Origin: Streptomyces triticirhizae
GTDB taxonomy: Bacteria > Actinomycetota > Actinomycetes > Streptomycetales > Streptomycetaceae
DNA length: 46,844 nucleotides
NCBI RefSeq assembly: GCF_003696235.1
Contig: NZ_RFFJ01000022.1
Location: 1-46,844 of the forward strand
Direction of reading: 5' to 3'
Both the position numbers and the translations under genes were made by a program. Below, piece after piece: positions 38,553 through 46,810 of the stretch (the first letter of the stretch is position 1; every line of letters starts with the position of its first letter). The notes under the pieces were generated by a model. That model searched no databases, was not told the origin of the DNA, and saw only the letters and a program-made list of their open reading frames with translations.

Positions 38553-38623
38553 GGAATTGCGTCCTGTTGGGGGAACCCCGCCCGGCCCCGCCCCGGCGCC
38601 GCCCGACGCCCCGGGCGCCGGCG

Positions 38624-39835
38624 TCACGCCAGGGTGGCCAGCGCCCCGGTCACCGCGTCCAGGTCGGCGTCGTTGGCCAACCCGGCGTGGTAGAGCCGGA
38701 GTTCGGTCGCGCCCAGCTCGGCGGCGTGGGCCGCGTCGGCGGCCAGCGTCGCGGGCGAGCCGCCCATGCCGGCGACGACGGGCAGGTTGGCGGCGACGGT
38801 GCGGCCGGGGTCAGCCAGTTCCGTGAACGGGGTCAACGCCGCCGCCCTGGCCGCCGGCCCGCCGGCGGCCGGCACCACCACGCCGTCGGCGTGCGAGAGC
38901 ACCTCGGCCGGGCGGACGCCGACGTTGGCGCCGCAGCGGTGCGGGGCCGGGTCGGCGTGCAGCAGCACGCGGAAGTCCGGGAGCCCCACCTCGGCGGCGC
39001 GGGCGCGGACGGCGGCGACGGCCGCCCGTTGGAAGGCGTCGGCGACGCCGAACCGCCAGGCGGCGACGGCCGCCGCCAACTCCTCGCCCAGCGCGGCGAC
39101 GATCCCGGCCCACTCCGCGTCCCGGTCTCCGGCCGGCTCCGGCGGCGCGCCCGCCCAGCGGGGCGCCAGGGCCTCGCGCACGGCGGCGCGCAGCCGGCCC
39201 GGGTCGGCGCCCGAGGCGGCGTAGCCCTCGGCGCAGACCGCGCAGAAGCAGAGCGACATCAGAAAGCTTCCGACCCCGCCCAGCGCGGCGCCGCCGATCT
39301 TGTCGTGCGCGTGCGGATGGTCCAGTCCGTACCAGCCGCAGGACTCCAGCTCGACGCCTGACGTGCCCGGCCGGACGGCCGCCTCGGCCGCCAGGGCCTC
39401 GACGTAGGCGCGCACCTCGGGCCGCGCCACGCAGGGCGCCCACGGGTAGCGGTCGCCGAACGCGTTGACCACGGTGCTGCCCGGATGCTCCTCGCCCAGC
39501 CGGGAGTTGTGGGCCAGGATCACCCAGGAGTGGACGTCGAGGCCGGCGGCGGCGAGCGCCTCGGCGGCCAGGCCGTAGGGGTCGTCCTCGGGCAGCCACT
39601 CCTGGCGGTGGGGGCGCGGCGCGCGGCCGGCCCAACGCGCCTCGTCCGGCGGGTAGTAGACGGCGGAGTGCCGGGCGGTGACCACCCGGTGCGCCGGGTG
39701 GCGCGGGGTGAGGGCGCGGGTGGAGTGGTAGGCGGCGGCGAGGGTGACCTGGCGCACGCCGAGCGCGGCGATCCGCTCGGCGGCGGCCGGGTCGCCGACG
39801 ACGTCCCACGGGTAGACGAAGGCGGAGGCGCGCAT
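38624..39835 (-). CDS. Unknown protein co-encoded with 5-dehydro-4-deoxyglucarate dehydratase
   Basis: A 403-residue cytoplasmic protein beginning MRASAFVYPWDVVGDPAAAE. Alternating strand/helix segments (VRQVTLAAAYHSTRAL, LDVHSWVILAHNSRLG, SGVELESCGWYGLDH, LRLYHAGLANDADLDAV) suggest a TIM barrel; SLCFCAVC is a local Cys cluster. Several His, Asp and Glu residues at strand ends look like an active site. I do not recognise a named family. Its ATG overlaps the dehydratase stop by one base (TGATG), so it is translated with it and probably acts in uronate/aldarate use or glycoside breakdown. Confidence 0.75.
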   Translation of the reverse strand: MRASAFVYPWDVVGDPAAAERIAALGVRQVTLAAAYHSTRALTPRHPAHRVVTARHSAVYYPPDEARWAGRAPRPHRQEWLPEDDPYGLAAEALAAAGLDVHSWVILAHNSRLGEEHPGSTVVNAFGDRYPWAPCVARPEVRAYVEALAAEAAVRPGTSGVELESCGWYGLDHPHAHDKIGGAALGGVGSFLMSLCFCAVCAEGYAASGADPGRLRAAVREALAPRWAGAPPEPAGDRDAEWAGIVAALGEELAAAVAAWRFGVADAFQRAAVAAVRARAAEVGLPDFRVLLHADPAPHRCGANVGVRPAEVLSHADGVVVPAAGGPAARAAALTPFTELADPGRTVAANLPVVAGMGGSPATLAADAAHAAELGATELRLYHAGLANDADLDAVTGALATLA

Positions 39836-40773
39836 CAGCCCTTCACCAGGCCCAGGCCGGTCTCGATCAACTCGGCGAGCCGGTCGAGGTGTTCGGGCAG
39901 CGGCTCGGAGAGCGGCGGGCGCACCCCGCCCACGTCGAGGCCCCGCTTCCGCACGCCGGCCTTGACCAGCGAGACGGCGTAGCCCCTGCCCTGGTTGCGG
40001 AGTTCGACCAGCGGCCGGTAGAAGCCGTCGAGCAGCCGCTGGACCGTCGCCCGGTCCTCGGGGGTGTCCCCGGCGAGCGCGGCGTGGAAGGCGAGGGCCA
40101 CCTCGGGGAGGAACGCGAAGACGGCCGAGGAGTAGAGCGTGACGCCCAGGCCCCGGTAGGCCAGGCCGGTCAGCTCGGCGGTGGGCAGCCCGTTGAAGTA
40201 GCGGAACGGGCGGTCCGGGTGGGCGGTGCGGACGGCGGAGATGGTGCGCTGGAGGAGGTCGAGGTCGCCCAGGCCGTCCTTGAGGCCCACGATGCCGGGC
40301 GTGGCGGCGAGTTCGACGACGGTCTCGGGGGCGAGCACCACGTTGTCGCGCTGGTAGACGATCACGTCGAGGGAGGTGGCGGCGGCCAGCTCGGTGAAGT
40401 GCCGCAGCAGGCCGCGCTGGTCGGCGACGACGAGGTAGGGCGGCATGGCCAACAGGCCGTCGGCGCCTGCGCGTTCGGCGCGGCGGGCGAAGTCGACGGC
40501 GAGCGCGGTGCCGTAGCCGGCGCCGGCCAGCACCGGCACGGCGCCGGCCGCCTCCTCGACGGCGGCGGCCACGCACCGCTCGAACTCGTCGGGGGCCAGG
40601 GCGTGGAACTCCCCGGTGCCACAGCACGCGAAGACCGCGCCGGCGCCCGCGTCGATGCCGGCGCGGAGGTGGGCGCGGTAGGCGTCGAGGTTGAGGGAGC
40701 CGTCGGGACCGTACGCGGTCACCGGAAAGAACAGCAGGCCGTCCAGGCGCTGGCCGAGTGTGGCGTCGGTCAT
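39835..40773 (-). CDS. kdgD: 5-dehydro-4-deoxyglucarate dehydratase
   Basis: A 312-residue DapA-superfamily enzyme. GLLFFPVTAYGPDGSLNLDA opens the barrel, FACCGTGEFHALAPDEFE is the KDG-dehydratase version of the substrate loop, VIVYQRDNVVLAP holds the conserved Tyr, and GIVGLKDGLGDLDLL the Schiff-base Lys. It converts 5-dehydro-4-deoxy-glucarate to 2-oxoglutarate semialdehyde, water and carbon dioxide. ATG 40773 has GGGGAG seven bases upstream. It is divergent from the uronate-dehydrogenase-like gene; its product is the substrate of the aldehyde dehydrogenase at 32158-33687. Confidence 0.88.
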   Translation of the reverse strand: MTDATLGQRLDGLLFFPVTAYGPDGSLNLDAYRAHLRAGIDAGAGAVFACCGTGEFHALAPDEFERCVAAAVEEAAGAVPVLAGAGYGTALAVDFARRAERAGADGLLAMPPYLVVADQRGLLRHFTELAAATSLDVIVYQRDNVVLAPETVVELAATPGIVGLKDGLGDLDLLQRTISAVRTAHPDRPFRYFNGLPTAELTGLAYRGLGVTLYSSAVFAFLPEVALAFHAALAGDTPEDRATVQRLLDGFYRPLVELRNQGRGYAVSLVKAGVRKRGLDVGGVRPPLSEPLPEHLDRLAELIETGLGLVKG

Positions 40774-40808
40774 GTCTCTACTCCCCGGGCCGTACACGAT
40801 GATGACCA

Positions 40809-40828
40809 TTGTCCATGTTTCTGAACAA
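40809..40828. promoter_or_regulatory. Possible GntR-type operator between the divergent uronate genes
   Basis: TTGTCCATGTTTCTGAACAA has inverted outer arms (TTGT/ACAA) and a second arrangement TGTT-N4-AACA, matching at six of ten pairs. It sits 35-55 bases upstream of the dehydratase ATG. Confidence 0.3.
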
Positions 40829-40947
40829 CCCACGCTAGTTCAGCGGCGATTTCCAGGTCAACCCGCCGTTGACGACGACCAGGCCACCGCCTACGGTGAC
40901 CCCGAAACGTCCGTCCCCGTACGGTCCTTCACCTCCAGGGAGCCCCG

Positions 40948-41811
40948 ATGCCGGCAGATCAGCCCGCTGAACGAGACACCGAGACGCCGGCCGGCGGGGA
41001 CGCGCCGCTGGTTCTGCTCACCGGGGCGGCCGGGGGCGTCGGGACGTTGATGCGCGAGCTGTTGCCGGCGCACGGCTACCGGCTGCGCTCCCTGGACATG
41101 GCGCCCATCGCGGACGGACCGGACGCGGTGGTCGCGGACCTCTCCGACTCGGCCGACCGCGAAGCGCTGCGGGCCGCGGTGCGCGGCACGGACGCGATTC
41201 TCCATCTGGCCGGCATCTCCCTGGAGTCCACCTTCGAGAAGATCCTGCGCGCCAACATCGAGGGCACGTACCGCCTCTACGAGGCGGCCCGCGAGGAGGG
41301 GGTGCGCCGGATCGTCTTCGCCTCCAGCAATCATGCCGTGGGCGCCACGCCCTGGCCCCGGCCGGGTGACCCGCCGATCCCGGTGGACACGCCGCACCGG
41401 CCCGACACCTTCTACGGCCTCTCCAAGTGCTTCGGCGAGGACCTCGCCCAGTACTACTGGGACAAGCACGGGATCGAGACGGTATCGATCCGGATTGGTT
41501 CCTGCTTCCCGAAGGCCACTTCCGTTCGGATGTTGTCCGTCTGGCTGAGCCCCTCGGACGGCGCGCGCCTCTTCCACGCGGCGCTGAGCGCGCGGGACGT
41601 GGGCCACACCGTGGTCTACGGCTCGTCGGCCAACACGAGGGCGGTCTGGGACCTGGAACCGGCGCGGGCGCTCGGGTACGCCCCGCAGGACGACTCGGAG
41701 ATCTTCGCGGCCGAACTGATCGCGAAGGAGGGCGAGTTGGACCCGAGCCGACCGGAACAGGCCCATCTGGGCGGTCACTTCCTGACGGACCCGCCGCTCT
41801 GGCCCCACTGA
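40948..41811 (+). CDS. Uronate dehydrogenase-like NAD-dependent epimerase/dehydratase
   Basis: A 287-residue extended short-chain dehydrogenase: LVLLTGAAGGVGTLMRELLP binds NAD, AILHLAGISLESTFEKILRA is the uronate-dehydrogenase-type loop, FASSNHAVG has the catalytic Ser region, and FYGLSKCFGEDLA the YxxxK pair (Tyr and Lys present). Bacterial uronate dehydrogenase oxidises galacturonate or glucuronate to the aldarolactone. ATG 40948 has AGGGAG five bases upstream. Divergence from the dehydratase gene supports this role. The longer N-terminus (about 20 residues) is Asp/Thr-rich. Confidence 0.83.
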   Translation: MPADQPAERDTETPAGGDAPLVLLTGAAGGVGTLMRELLPAHGYRLRSLDMAPIADGPDAVVADLSDSADREALRAAVRGTDAILHLAGISLESTFEKILRANIEGTYRLYEAAREEGVRRIVFASSNHAVGATPWPRPGDPPIPVDTPHRPDTFYGLSKCFGEDLAQYYWDKHGIETVSIRIGSCFPKATSVRMLSVWLSPSDGARLFHAALSARDVGHTVVYGSSANTRAVWDLEPARALGYAPQDDSEIFAAELIAKEGELDPSRPEQAHLGGHFLTDPPLWPH

Positions 41812-42676
41812 GCGCTGGCCGCGCGGGCTTTCGGGGATGCCGGCCGCGCCGGCGCGGGGCCCTGGCCGGGCGGGCTGCTGACGGCCCCGTTCCCTGGCCG
41901 GGCGGGTGTTGGCGCTGCCGCGCCCGGGTCGGGTCGGAACACGGTGCTGCTGACGCTGCCGCACCGGGCTGGACCGTCGCGACGGCGCTGGACCCTGTCC
42001 AGGCGGGGCCCAGGCCGGCGGGGTGCCCCGGGAGCGGCGACGTCCGCGCAGGGACCATGCACGCCCGGGCCGTCGAACGAACTGTTCAACTCTCAACGGG
42101 CACCTAGAAAAAGAGACCCCCCCGGGAGTGGGCGGCGCGCGGACTGCCACGACGGCAGGCGATGTTCGCGCGGCAGCGTCGTCGTTGACCGAACCCCACG
42201 AAGCACCGCACCCCGAAACGACGACCGGCACGGGCCCGTTGAGTCGCCCGACGCTCCGCTACGTCCGAGACGGGCGACATGCCGGGGCAGGGCCGGCGAA
42301 GCCGGTGCGCGCCACGCACGCCCCCAGCGGCCGGCCGGCCCTCGAACGCGGCGCGGTCCCCGCGCCCGGAGGGCACGCACCGCCACTCCCGACCCCCCGA
42401 CGGCAACAAACTCCACCTCCGGAAGCCGCGCCCCCCTTCCCAGCCAGCCTCCTGCCGGCATTCGTCACGCCCGCACCCGGCCGATCGTGCGCCATGGAGG
42501 GTCCGGCGTCGTGGTCCGCGCCACAACCCCAACCCCCACACCCACAACACTCGTCAACGAACCAACGGAGCAACGGGCTGCCCCGCACCGGCCACCGGCC
42601 CGCACCCGAAGGCCGGGAACGCCCGGGGCCCCGGCGCCCCCGGGGCCCGCCCCCGAAGGCCCGGCCGGCCCCGGCC
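41812..42676. other. 865-bp stretch without a recognisable gene
   Basis: Both strands have open frames, but none shows a known domain, a good start signal or balanced composition; translations are Arg/Pro/Gly-rich. The stretch contains a repeated CCCTGGCCGGGCGGG block near 41870-41910 and a C/A-rich simple run near 42520-42550. No tRNA-like or attachment-site-like structure was seen. Confidence 0.5.
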
Positions 42677-43171
42677 TCAGCCGAGCAGCAGCTCGCCCGG
42701 CAGGGCCGCACCGCTCTTCACCGTGTCGAGGACGAACATCGTGTCGTACCGGCGGATGTTGTCGTCGCCCTTGAACAGTTCGTTGCCGAGGTCCCTCAGG
42801 TCCCCGATCGAGCGGGCCGTGAGCAGGACGGCATAGTCCCAGGGCCCGGAGAGGGAGTAACACTGCTGGACCGCCGGATGGGCCCGGAGGCGGTCGGCGA
42901 GGCGCCGGTGGTGCTCGAACGACTCCTCGACCAGCGCCAGCAGCACCAGCGCCTGCGCCAGGGACGACGCGGCCTCGGCGTCGACCACGGCGACGGTGCG
43001 CAGCACGCCGGCCGCCTTGTACCCGGCGATGCGGCGCTGGACGGCGCTGGGCGAGAGCCCGACCTGGTCGCCCAGGGCGCGCAGCGTCTGGTCCGCGTCG
43101 GCCTGGAGCAGGTCCAACAGCCGGGTGTCGATCTCGTCCAACGGCCGCTGTCTCGAGGTCACCTCGCGCAC
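42677..43171 (-). CDS. Lrp/AsnC family regulator
   Basis: A 164-residue Lrp-type protein: helix-turn-helix in LDEIDTRLLDLLQADADQTL, then LRALGDQVGLSPSAVQRRIA, followed by the RAM ligand-binding domain (VVDAEAASSLAQALVLLALV, HPAVQQCYSLSGPWDYAVLL). Lrp proteins sense amino acids and often act on adjacent genes. GTG 43171 was chosen, though GTG 43162 is equally possible since neither has a clear ribosome-binding site. It is divergent from a threonine-dehydratase-like gene, with repeated CGCAA motifs between, suggesting feedback by an amino acid. Confidence 0.88.
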   Translation of the reverse strand: MREVTSRQRPLDEIDTRLLDLLQADADQTLRALGDQVGLSPSAVQRRIAGYKAAGVLRTVAVVDAEAASSLAQALVLLALVEESFEHHRRLADRLRAHPAVQQCYSLSGPWDYAVLLTARSIGDLRDLGNELFKGDDNIRRYDTMFVLDTVKSGAALPGELLLG

Positions 43172-43172
43172 G

Positions 43173-43232
43173 CGCAACAATCTCGCGTGCCCGCGCAATC
43201 TACGCAAGCGGCTCTCGTGCGGTGTTGCGTAG
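43173..43232. promoter_or_regulatory. Lrp-type binding region
   Basis: CTACGCAA (43200-43207) and TTGCGTAG (43225-43232) form a perfect 8-bp inverted repeat with a 17-base spacer. Further GCGCAA motifs lie near 43173-43178 and 43193-43198. Several spaced sites in a row fit octameric Lrp binding. Confidence 0.6.
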
Positions 43233-43242
43233 CGTCCGTCCC

Positions 43243-44229
43243 ATGGAGAACACCTCACAGCGGCCCGAAGAGGCCACCGAGCACGCGGAGTTCACGGACC
43301 TCCGGCTGAGCCGGGTGCTGCGGGCGCGCACCGTCATTCCGGCCTGCTTTCTCGACACCCCGCAGTACGAGGACGACCTTCTCAACGCCGCCCTGGGGCG
43401 CCGCGTCACGGTCAAGCTGGAGACGGCCAACCCGATCCGGAGCTTCAAGGGGCGGGGCGTCGGCTTCGCGCTCGGCGAGATCCCGGCCGGGGAGACCGTG
43501 GTGTGTGCCTCATCGGGCAACTTCGGTCAGGCCGTCGCCTATATCGGTCGATCGCGCGGACTGAACGTGGTCGTCTATGCCCCGGCTCCGGTCAACCCCG
43601 TAAAGCGTGCCCGCATGGAGGCCTTTGGCGCCCAGGTGGTCGAGGTCGGCGAGGGCACGGGAGACGCGGGCCACACGGGAGACGCGGGCGCGGCGGCCTC
43701 GGCGGCGGCCGAGGAACGGGGCGCGCACCTGATCGTCGACGGCGTGCCGCCCGCGATCGCCGAGGGCGCGGCCACCATGGCCGAGGAGCTGACCCGTGCC
43801 GGAACGTTCGACGCCCTCGTCGCGCCGATCGGCGACGGCAGCCTGATCAGCGGGCTCGCGCTCTGGATGCGCGGGCACGCGCCCGGCACCCGCGTCATCG
43901 GCGTCAACCCGGCGGAGGCGCCCGCCATGCTGCGCAGCTGGCGGGCGGGCGAGCCCGTCACCGCGAGGCCCACCAGCGGCTTCGCCGAGGGAATCGCGAT
44001 CCCACGGCCGCACCCGGAGTCGGTCGAGCGGGTGCGCGCCCTCGTGGACGACATCGTCCTGGTGGACGAGCGCGAACTCCGGGACGGGATGGGGCTGGTC
44101 GCCCGCCACCTGTCCGTCCTCGCGGAACCGGCCGGCGCGGCGGGAATCGCCGCGATCGCCGCCGGGAGGGTGGACGGCGAGCGCGTCGCCACCGTCGTGA
44201 CGGGCGCCAACCCGAACCGGCTCGCCTAA
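43243..44229 (+). CDS. Threonine dehydratase-like PLP enzyme
   Basis: A 328-residue fold-type II PLP enzyme. NPIRSFKGRGVGFALGE contains the Lys that binds PLP, CASSGNFGQAVAYIGRSRGL the SSGNFGQA phosphate/substrate loop, and PIGDGSLISGLALW the Gly-rich PLP-phosphate site; the C-terminus ends VVTGANPNRLA. Such enzymes deaminate threonine or serine to the 2-oxo acid. There is no ACT domain, so it is of the catabolic or side-chain type. A GDAGHTGDAG repeat near residue 145 may be a loop insertion. It has no obvious ribosome-binding site and may be leaderless. Confidence 0.87.
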   Translation: MENTSQRPEEATEHAEFTDLRLSRVLRARTVIPACFLDTPQYEDDLLNAALGRRVTVKLETANPIRSFKGRGVGFALGEIPAGETVVCASSGNFGQAVAYIGRSRGLNVVVYAPAPVNPVKRARMEAFGAQVVEVGEGTGDAGHTGDAGAAASAAAEERGAHLIVDGVPPAIAEGAATMAEELTRAGTFDALVAPIGDGSLISGLALWMRGHAPGTRVIGVNPAEAPAMLRSWRAGEPVTARPTSGFAEGIAIPRPHPESVERVRALVDDIVLVDERELRDGMGLVARHLSVLAEPAGAAGIAAIAAGRVDGERVATVVTGANPNRLA

Positions 44230-45014
44230 CCGGCCGCCCGGCCGCCGGCGCCGGCGGTGAAGTAGGCGGCGGTCTCGGCGTCGGCCGGGTAGTAGGACTC
44301 GATCGCCACCTCGTCGAGCGTGATGTCCAACGGCGTGCCGAACGTCGTGATCGTCGAGAACAGCCTCAGCTCGCGGTCATCGAAGCGGAAGGTCATCGTG
44401 ATCACGACGTCGGAGTCCGCCGGTGGGGGCGTCGCCTCCTCGCCTTCGGCCGGCGCCAACAGCTCCTCGTAGAGGGCGGTGAGCCGGGCGTCCGGCGCGG
44501 CGGCGAGCTGGCGCCCGATGCGGGCGCGCAGCACGGAACGGACGTCGGCGAGGTTGACCAGCCGGGACGCGAACCCGCGCGGGTCGAGGCCGAGCCGCAC
44601 CATGTTGACCGGCGGGCGCAGGAGTTCGGGTGCGACGTCGGCGAGGAACGGGCCGATGGCCCGGTTGGTCATCACGATGTTCCAGTGGCGGTCGATGACC
44701 AGCGCCGGGTAGGGCTCGTGCGCGCGCAGGACCCGGGCCACCGCGTCCCGCGCCGTGGCCAACGCGTCGGCGCCGAGCGGCCGTTCGGGGAACCGGGGCG
44801 CGAACCCGGCGGCGAGCAGCAGCCGGTTGCGCTCACGCAGCGGGACGTCGAGCTGTTCCGCGAGCCGCAGCACCATCTCGGCGCTGGGGTTGGACCGGCC
44901 GGTCTCGACCAGGCTGACATGCCGCGCCGAGACATCGGCGGCGATCGCCAGGTCGAGCTGGCTCAGCCGCCGTCGGCGGCGCCACTGGCGCAACAGCTCC
45001 CCAACGGTGTGCAC
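44226..45014 (-). CDS. XRE regulator with MmyB-like ligand-binding domain
   Basis: A 262-residue protein: helix-turn-helix RLSQLDLAIAADVSARHVSL, then TGRSNPSAEMVLRLAEQLDV at residues 16-55, followed by an MmyB-like PAS-type domain (ALVIDRHWNIVMTNRAIGPF, VNMVRLGLDP). This domain binds fatty acid in characterised MmyB proteins. GTG 45014 opens directly at HTVGELLRQWRRRR. Its stop overlaps the threonine-dehydratase-like stop by four bases (convergent). It is divergent from a SnoaL-like gene, its probable target. Confidence 0.87.
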   Translation of the reverse strand: MHTVGELLRQWRRRRRLSQLDLAIAADVSARHVSLVETGRSNPSAEMVLRLAEQLDVPLRERNRLLLAAGFAPRFPERPLGADALATARDAVARVLRAHEPYPALVIDRHWNIVMTNRAIGPFLADVAPELLRPPVNMVRLGLDPRGFASRLVNLADVRSVLRARIGRQLAAAPDARLTALYEELLAPAEGEEATPPPADSDVVITMTFRFDDRELRLFSTITTFGTPLDITLDEVAIESYYPADAETAAYFTAGAGGRAAG

Positions 45015-45103
45015 GAGCGGCGAGCGTAGCCGCCCGGCGGGCCGGCGGCCATGACATCCCAGTTCATCGACAGGCTCGCCGCGCGCCGTGAACACTGCGG
45101 CCC

Positions 45104-45526
45104 ATGAGCGAACGCAGGACGGAAGAGAACACCGCCCGGAAGAACACCGCCCGGGCGAACCGGGCCGTCGTGGAGCGGGCGTTGGCGGGGCTGGTCACGA
45201 CCGGGGACGTCGGGGCGCTCGCGCCGCTGCTGCGGGACGACTTCGCGCACCACAGGCCCGAGGTCGGCACGCGGACGAAGGACGAGTGGCTGGCCGGCGT
45301 GGGCGCGCTGCCGCTGGCCGCGCTGCGGGTCGAGATCACGCATGTGGTCGCCGAGGGCGACCTGGTGGTCATGCACACGCGGCGCTGGCTGGACGGCGGC
45401 GGCCCCGGGATTCTGGGGGTGGACATCTGGCGTCTTGAGGACGGGCTGATCGTGGAGGGCTGGGAGGTCATCGAGCCGGTCGCGGACGCCGCCGCGCACT
45501 GGGAGTGGTGGCGTCCGGCCTCCTGA
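45104..45526 (+). CDS. SnoaL-like/NTF2-fold protein
   Basis: A 140-residue protein with the NTF2-like cone fold: NRAVVERALAGLVTTGDVGA and LAPLLRDDFAHHRPEVGTRT form the N-terminal helices, and THVVAEGDLVVMHTRRWLDG with DIWRLEDGLIVEGWEVIEPV the sheet; IVEGWEVIEPV is the usual C-terminal SnoaL pattern. Such proteins are small isomerases or cyclases or of unknown role. It is divergent from the XRE/MmyB-like regulator, an arrangement that suggests regulation by it. Confidence 0.83.
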   Translation: MSERRTEENTARKNTARANRAVVERALAGLVTTGDVGALAPLLRDDFAHHRPEVGTRTKDEWLAGVGALPLAALRVEITHVVAEGDLVVMHTRRWLDGGGPGILGVDIWRLEDGLIVEGWEVIEPVADAAAHWEWWRPAS

Positions 45527-45793
45527 CCCCGGGGGGCCCGGCCGCCGCCGTCCGGTCAGCCGCCGTCGCGGTGAGCCGTCCGGCGTCGGGGTCCACGTGC
45601 CAGGGCGTGGCGTCGGGGGCGGCCAACGGGAAGGGGACTCCGGGAACGGTCGGGGGCACGGTCCCGCTCTCCTCGTCGGGCGGCGCGCGGTGGGGGCGAA
45701 CTGCCCGCGAGGACAGGCGGTTCCGCCGCCTCCCGGGACCCGTCCCGGGAGGTCGCCCGTAGGGTGCCGGCACCGAGTCGAGAGGGGACGACC

Positions 45794-46777
45794 GTGGCCA
45801 GGCACGACGGGGAGGCGTTCCACGCCCCCGCACACCACGAGCCGGTACCGGAGTTGGACGACGCGGTGCGGCGGCCGCACGACGAGGGCCGGTACGCCAC
45901 CGCGCTCGACCTGGTCCTGCGGCAGCTGCGCGAGGAGGGGCCATCGGAGGACGCGTTCTTCTGGGCCACGACGCTGCTGATCACCACGCAGCGCGCCGCC
46001 GGCCCCGGCGTCGCCGAGCCGATCCCGCTGGAGCGGCGCTCGAACCCCTACTTCGCGCCGGTCGCCACGGAGTGCGCCGCCTGCGCCCGCTTCTGGTTCT
46101 CCTCCCACGACATCCACGCCGGCAGGCGCATGGCCCCTCGCGCGGGCGGCGGCCTGAGCGTCGCCAACCCGCTCGGGGTGCAGTGCCAGAGCTGCCGCTA
46201 CTCGCTGTGCCGCGCCTGCTACGACCTGGCCGACGTGCGCTGTCCCGAGCCGGACTGCGACGGGACGTTGGGGGTGCCGGTGCTGCCGACCGGGCGACCG
46301 CAGGGCTGCCCCGCCAACTCGTTCACCGAGAAGCTGGAGCATGTGCTGATCCTGTGGCGGGACGTCCCGGTCGACCGGGAGGAGGCCGAGTTCCTGGTCG
46401 ATCTGGCCTGCACCTGGCAGGACCGGGCGGGCATCGTCGTCAGGTCCCAGGTGAACCAGGCGGGCCCCGGGGACGGGGAGACGATGGAACGGCGCATGGG
46501 CCTGGTGCTGGTCGGCCTCTACGAACGGCTTGGGCAGATCAGCGAGGGCGGGCTGATGGAGCGCACCCGGGTGGTGCCGATCATGTCGCCCGGCCTGGGA
46601 AAACGGCTGGTGCTGGTCACGGCCGCGCCGGAGACCGGCCCGGCCTCCCGACTGTCGGGCCCGGTCCGGTACCTGCTCTCCGACGAGGAGGACAGCGAGA
46701 ACGACGGGAGCGCGGAGCCGGGGAACGGCGGGGCCGCCCCGGGCCGGCGGCGCCGCTGGTTCCGGCGCCGCCGCTGA
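45794..46777 (+). CDS. Cysteine-rich (zinc-ribbon-like) protein of unknown function
   Basis: A 327-residue protein from GTG 45794 (AGAGGGG about six bases upstream). After a helical N-terminus (RRPHDEGRYATALDLVLRQL) it has four cysteine pairs: Cys94/97 (TECAAC), Cys131/134 (VQCQSC), Cys139/142 (SLCRAC), Cys150/155 (VRCPEPDC). This pattern suggests a double zinc ribbon or RING-like fold. His105 and His108 lie between the first two pairs. The C-terminal half (HVLILWRDVPVDREEAEFLV, RRMGLVLVGLYERLGQIS) is mixed alpha/beta and the tail is Arg-rich (GRRRRWFRRRR). No family recognised; perhaps a nucleic-acid- or protein-binding regulator. Confidence 0.75.
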   Translation: MARHDGEAFHAPAHHEPVPELDDAVRRPHDEGRYATALDLVLRQLREEGPSEDAFFWATTLLITTQRAAGPGVAEPIPLERRSNPYFAPVATECAACARFWFSSHDIHAGRRMAPRAGGGLSVANPLGVQCQSCRYSLCRACYDLADVRCPEPDCDGTLGVPVLPTGRPQGCPANSFTEKLEHVLILWRDVPVDREEAEFLVDLACTWQDRAGIVVRSQVNQAGPGDGETMERRMGLVLVGLYERLGQISEGGLMERTRVVPIMSPGLGKRLVLVTAAPETGPASRLSGPVRYLLSDEEDSENDGSAEPGNGGAAPGRRRRWFRRRR

Positions 46778-46810
46778 ACCCGTTCCCGAACACCCCGGCC
46801 GGCGCCGCCG

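Noticed and set aside
42093..42550. Minus-strand open frames in the 865-bp gene-free stretch
   Set aside because: No ribosome-binding site, Arg/Gly-rich translation without domains, and two frames are open at once, as expected from GC content.
41812..42676. tRNA, ncRNA or attachment site in the long gap
   Set aside because: No cloverleaf-like pairing with a TTC-type T loop and no direct repeat pair was visible.
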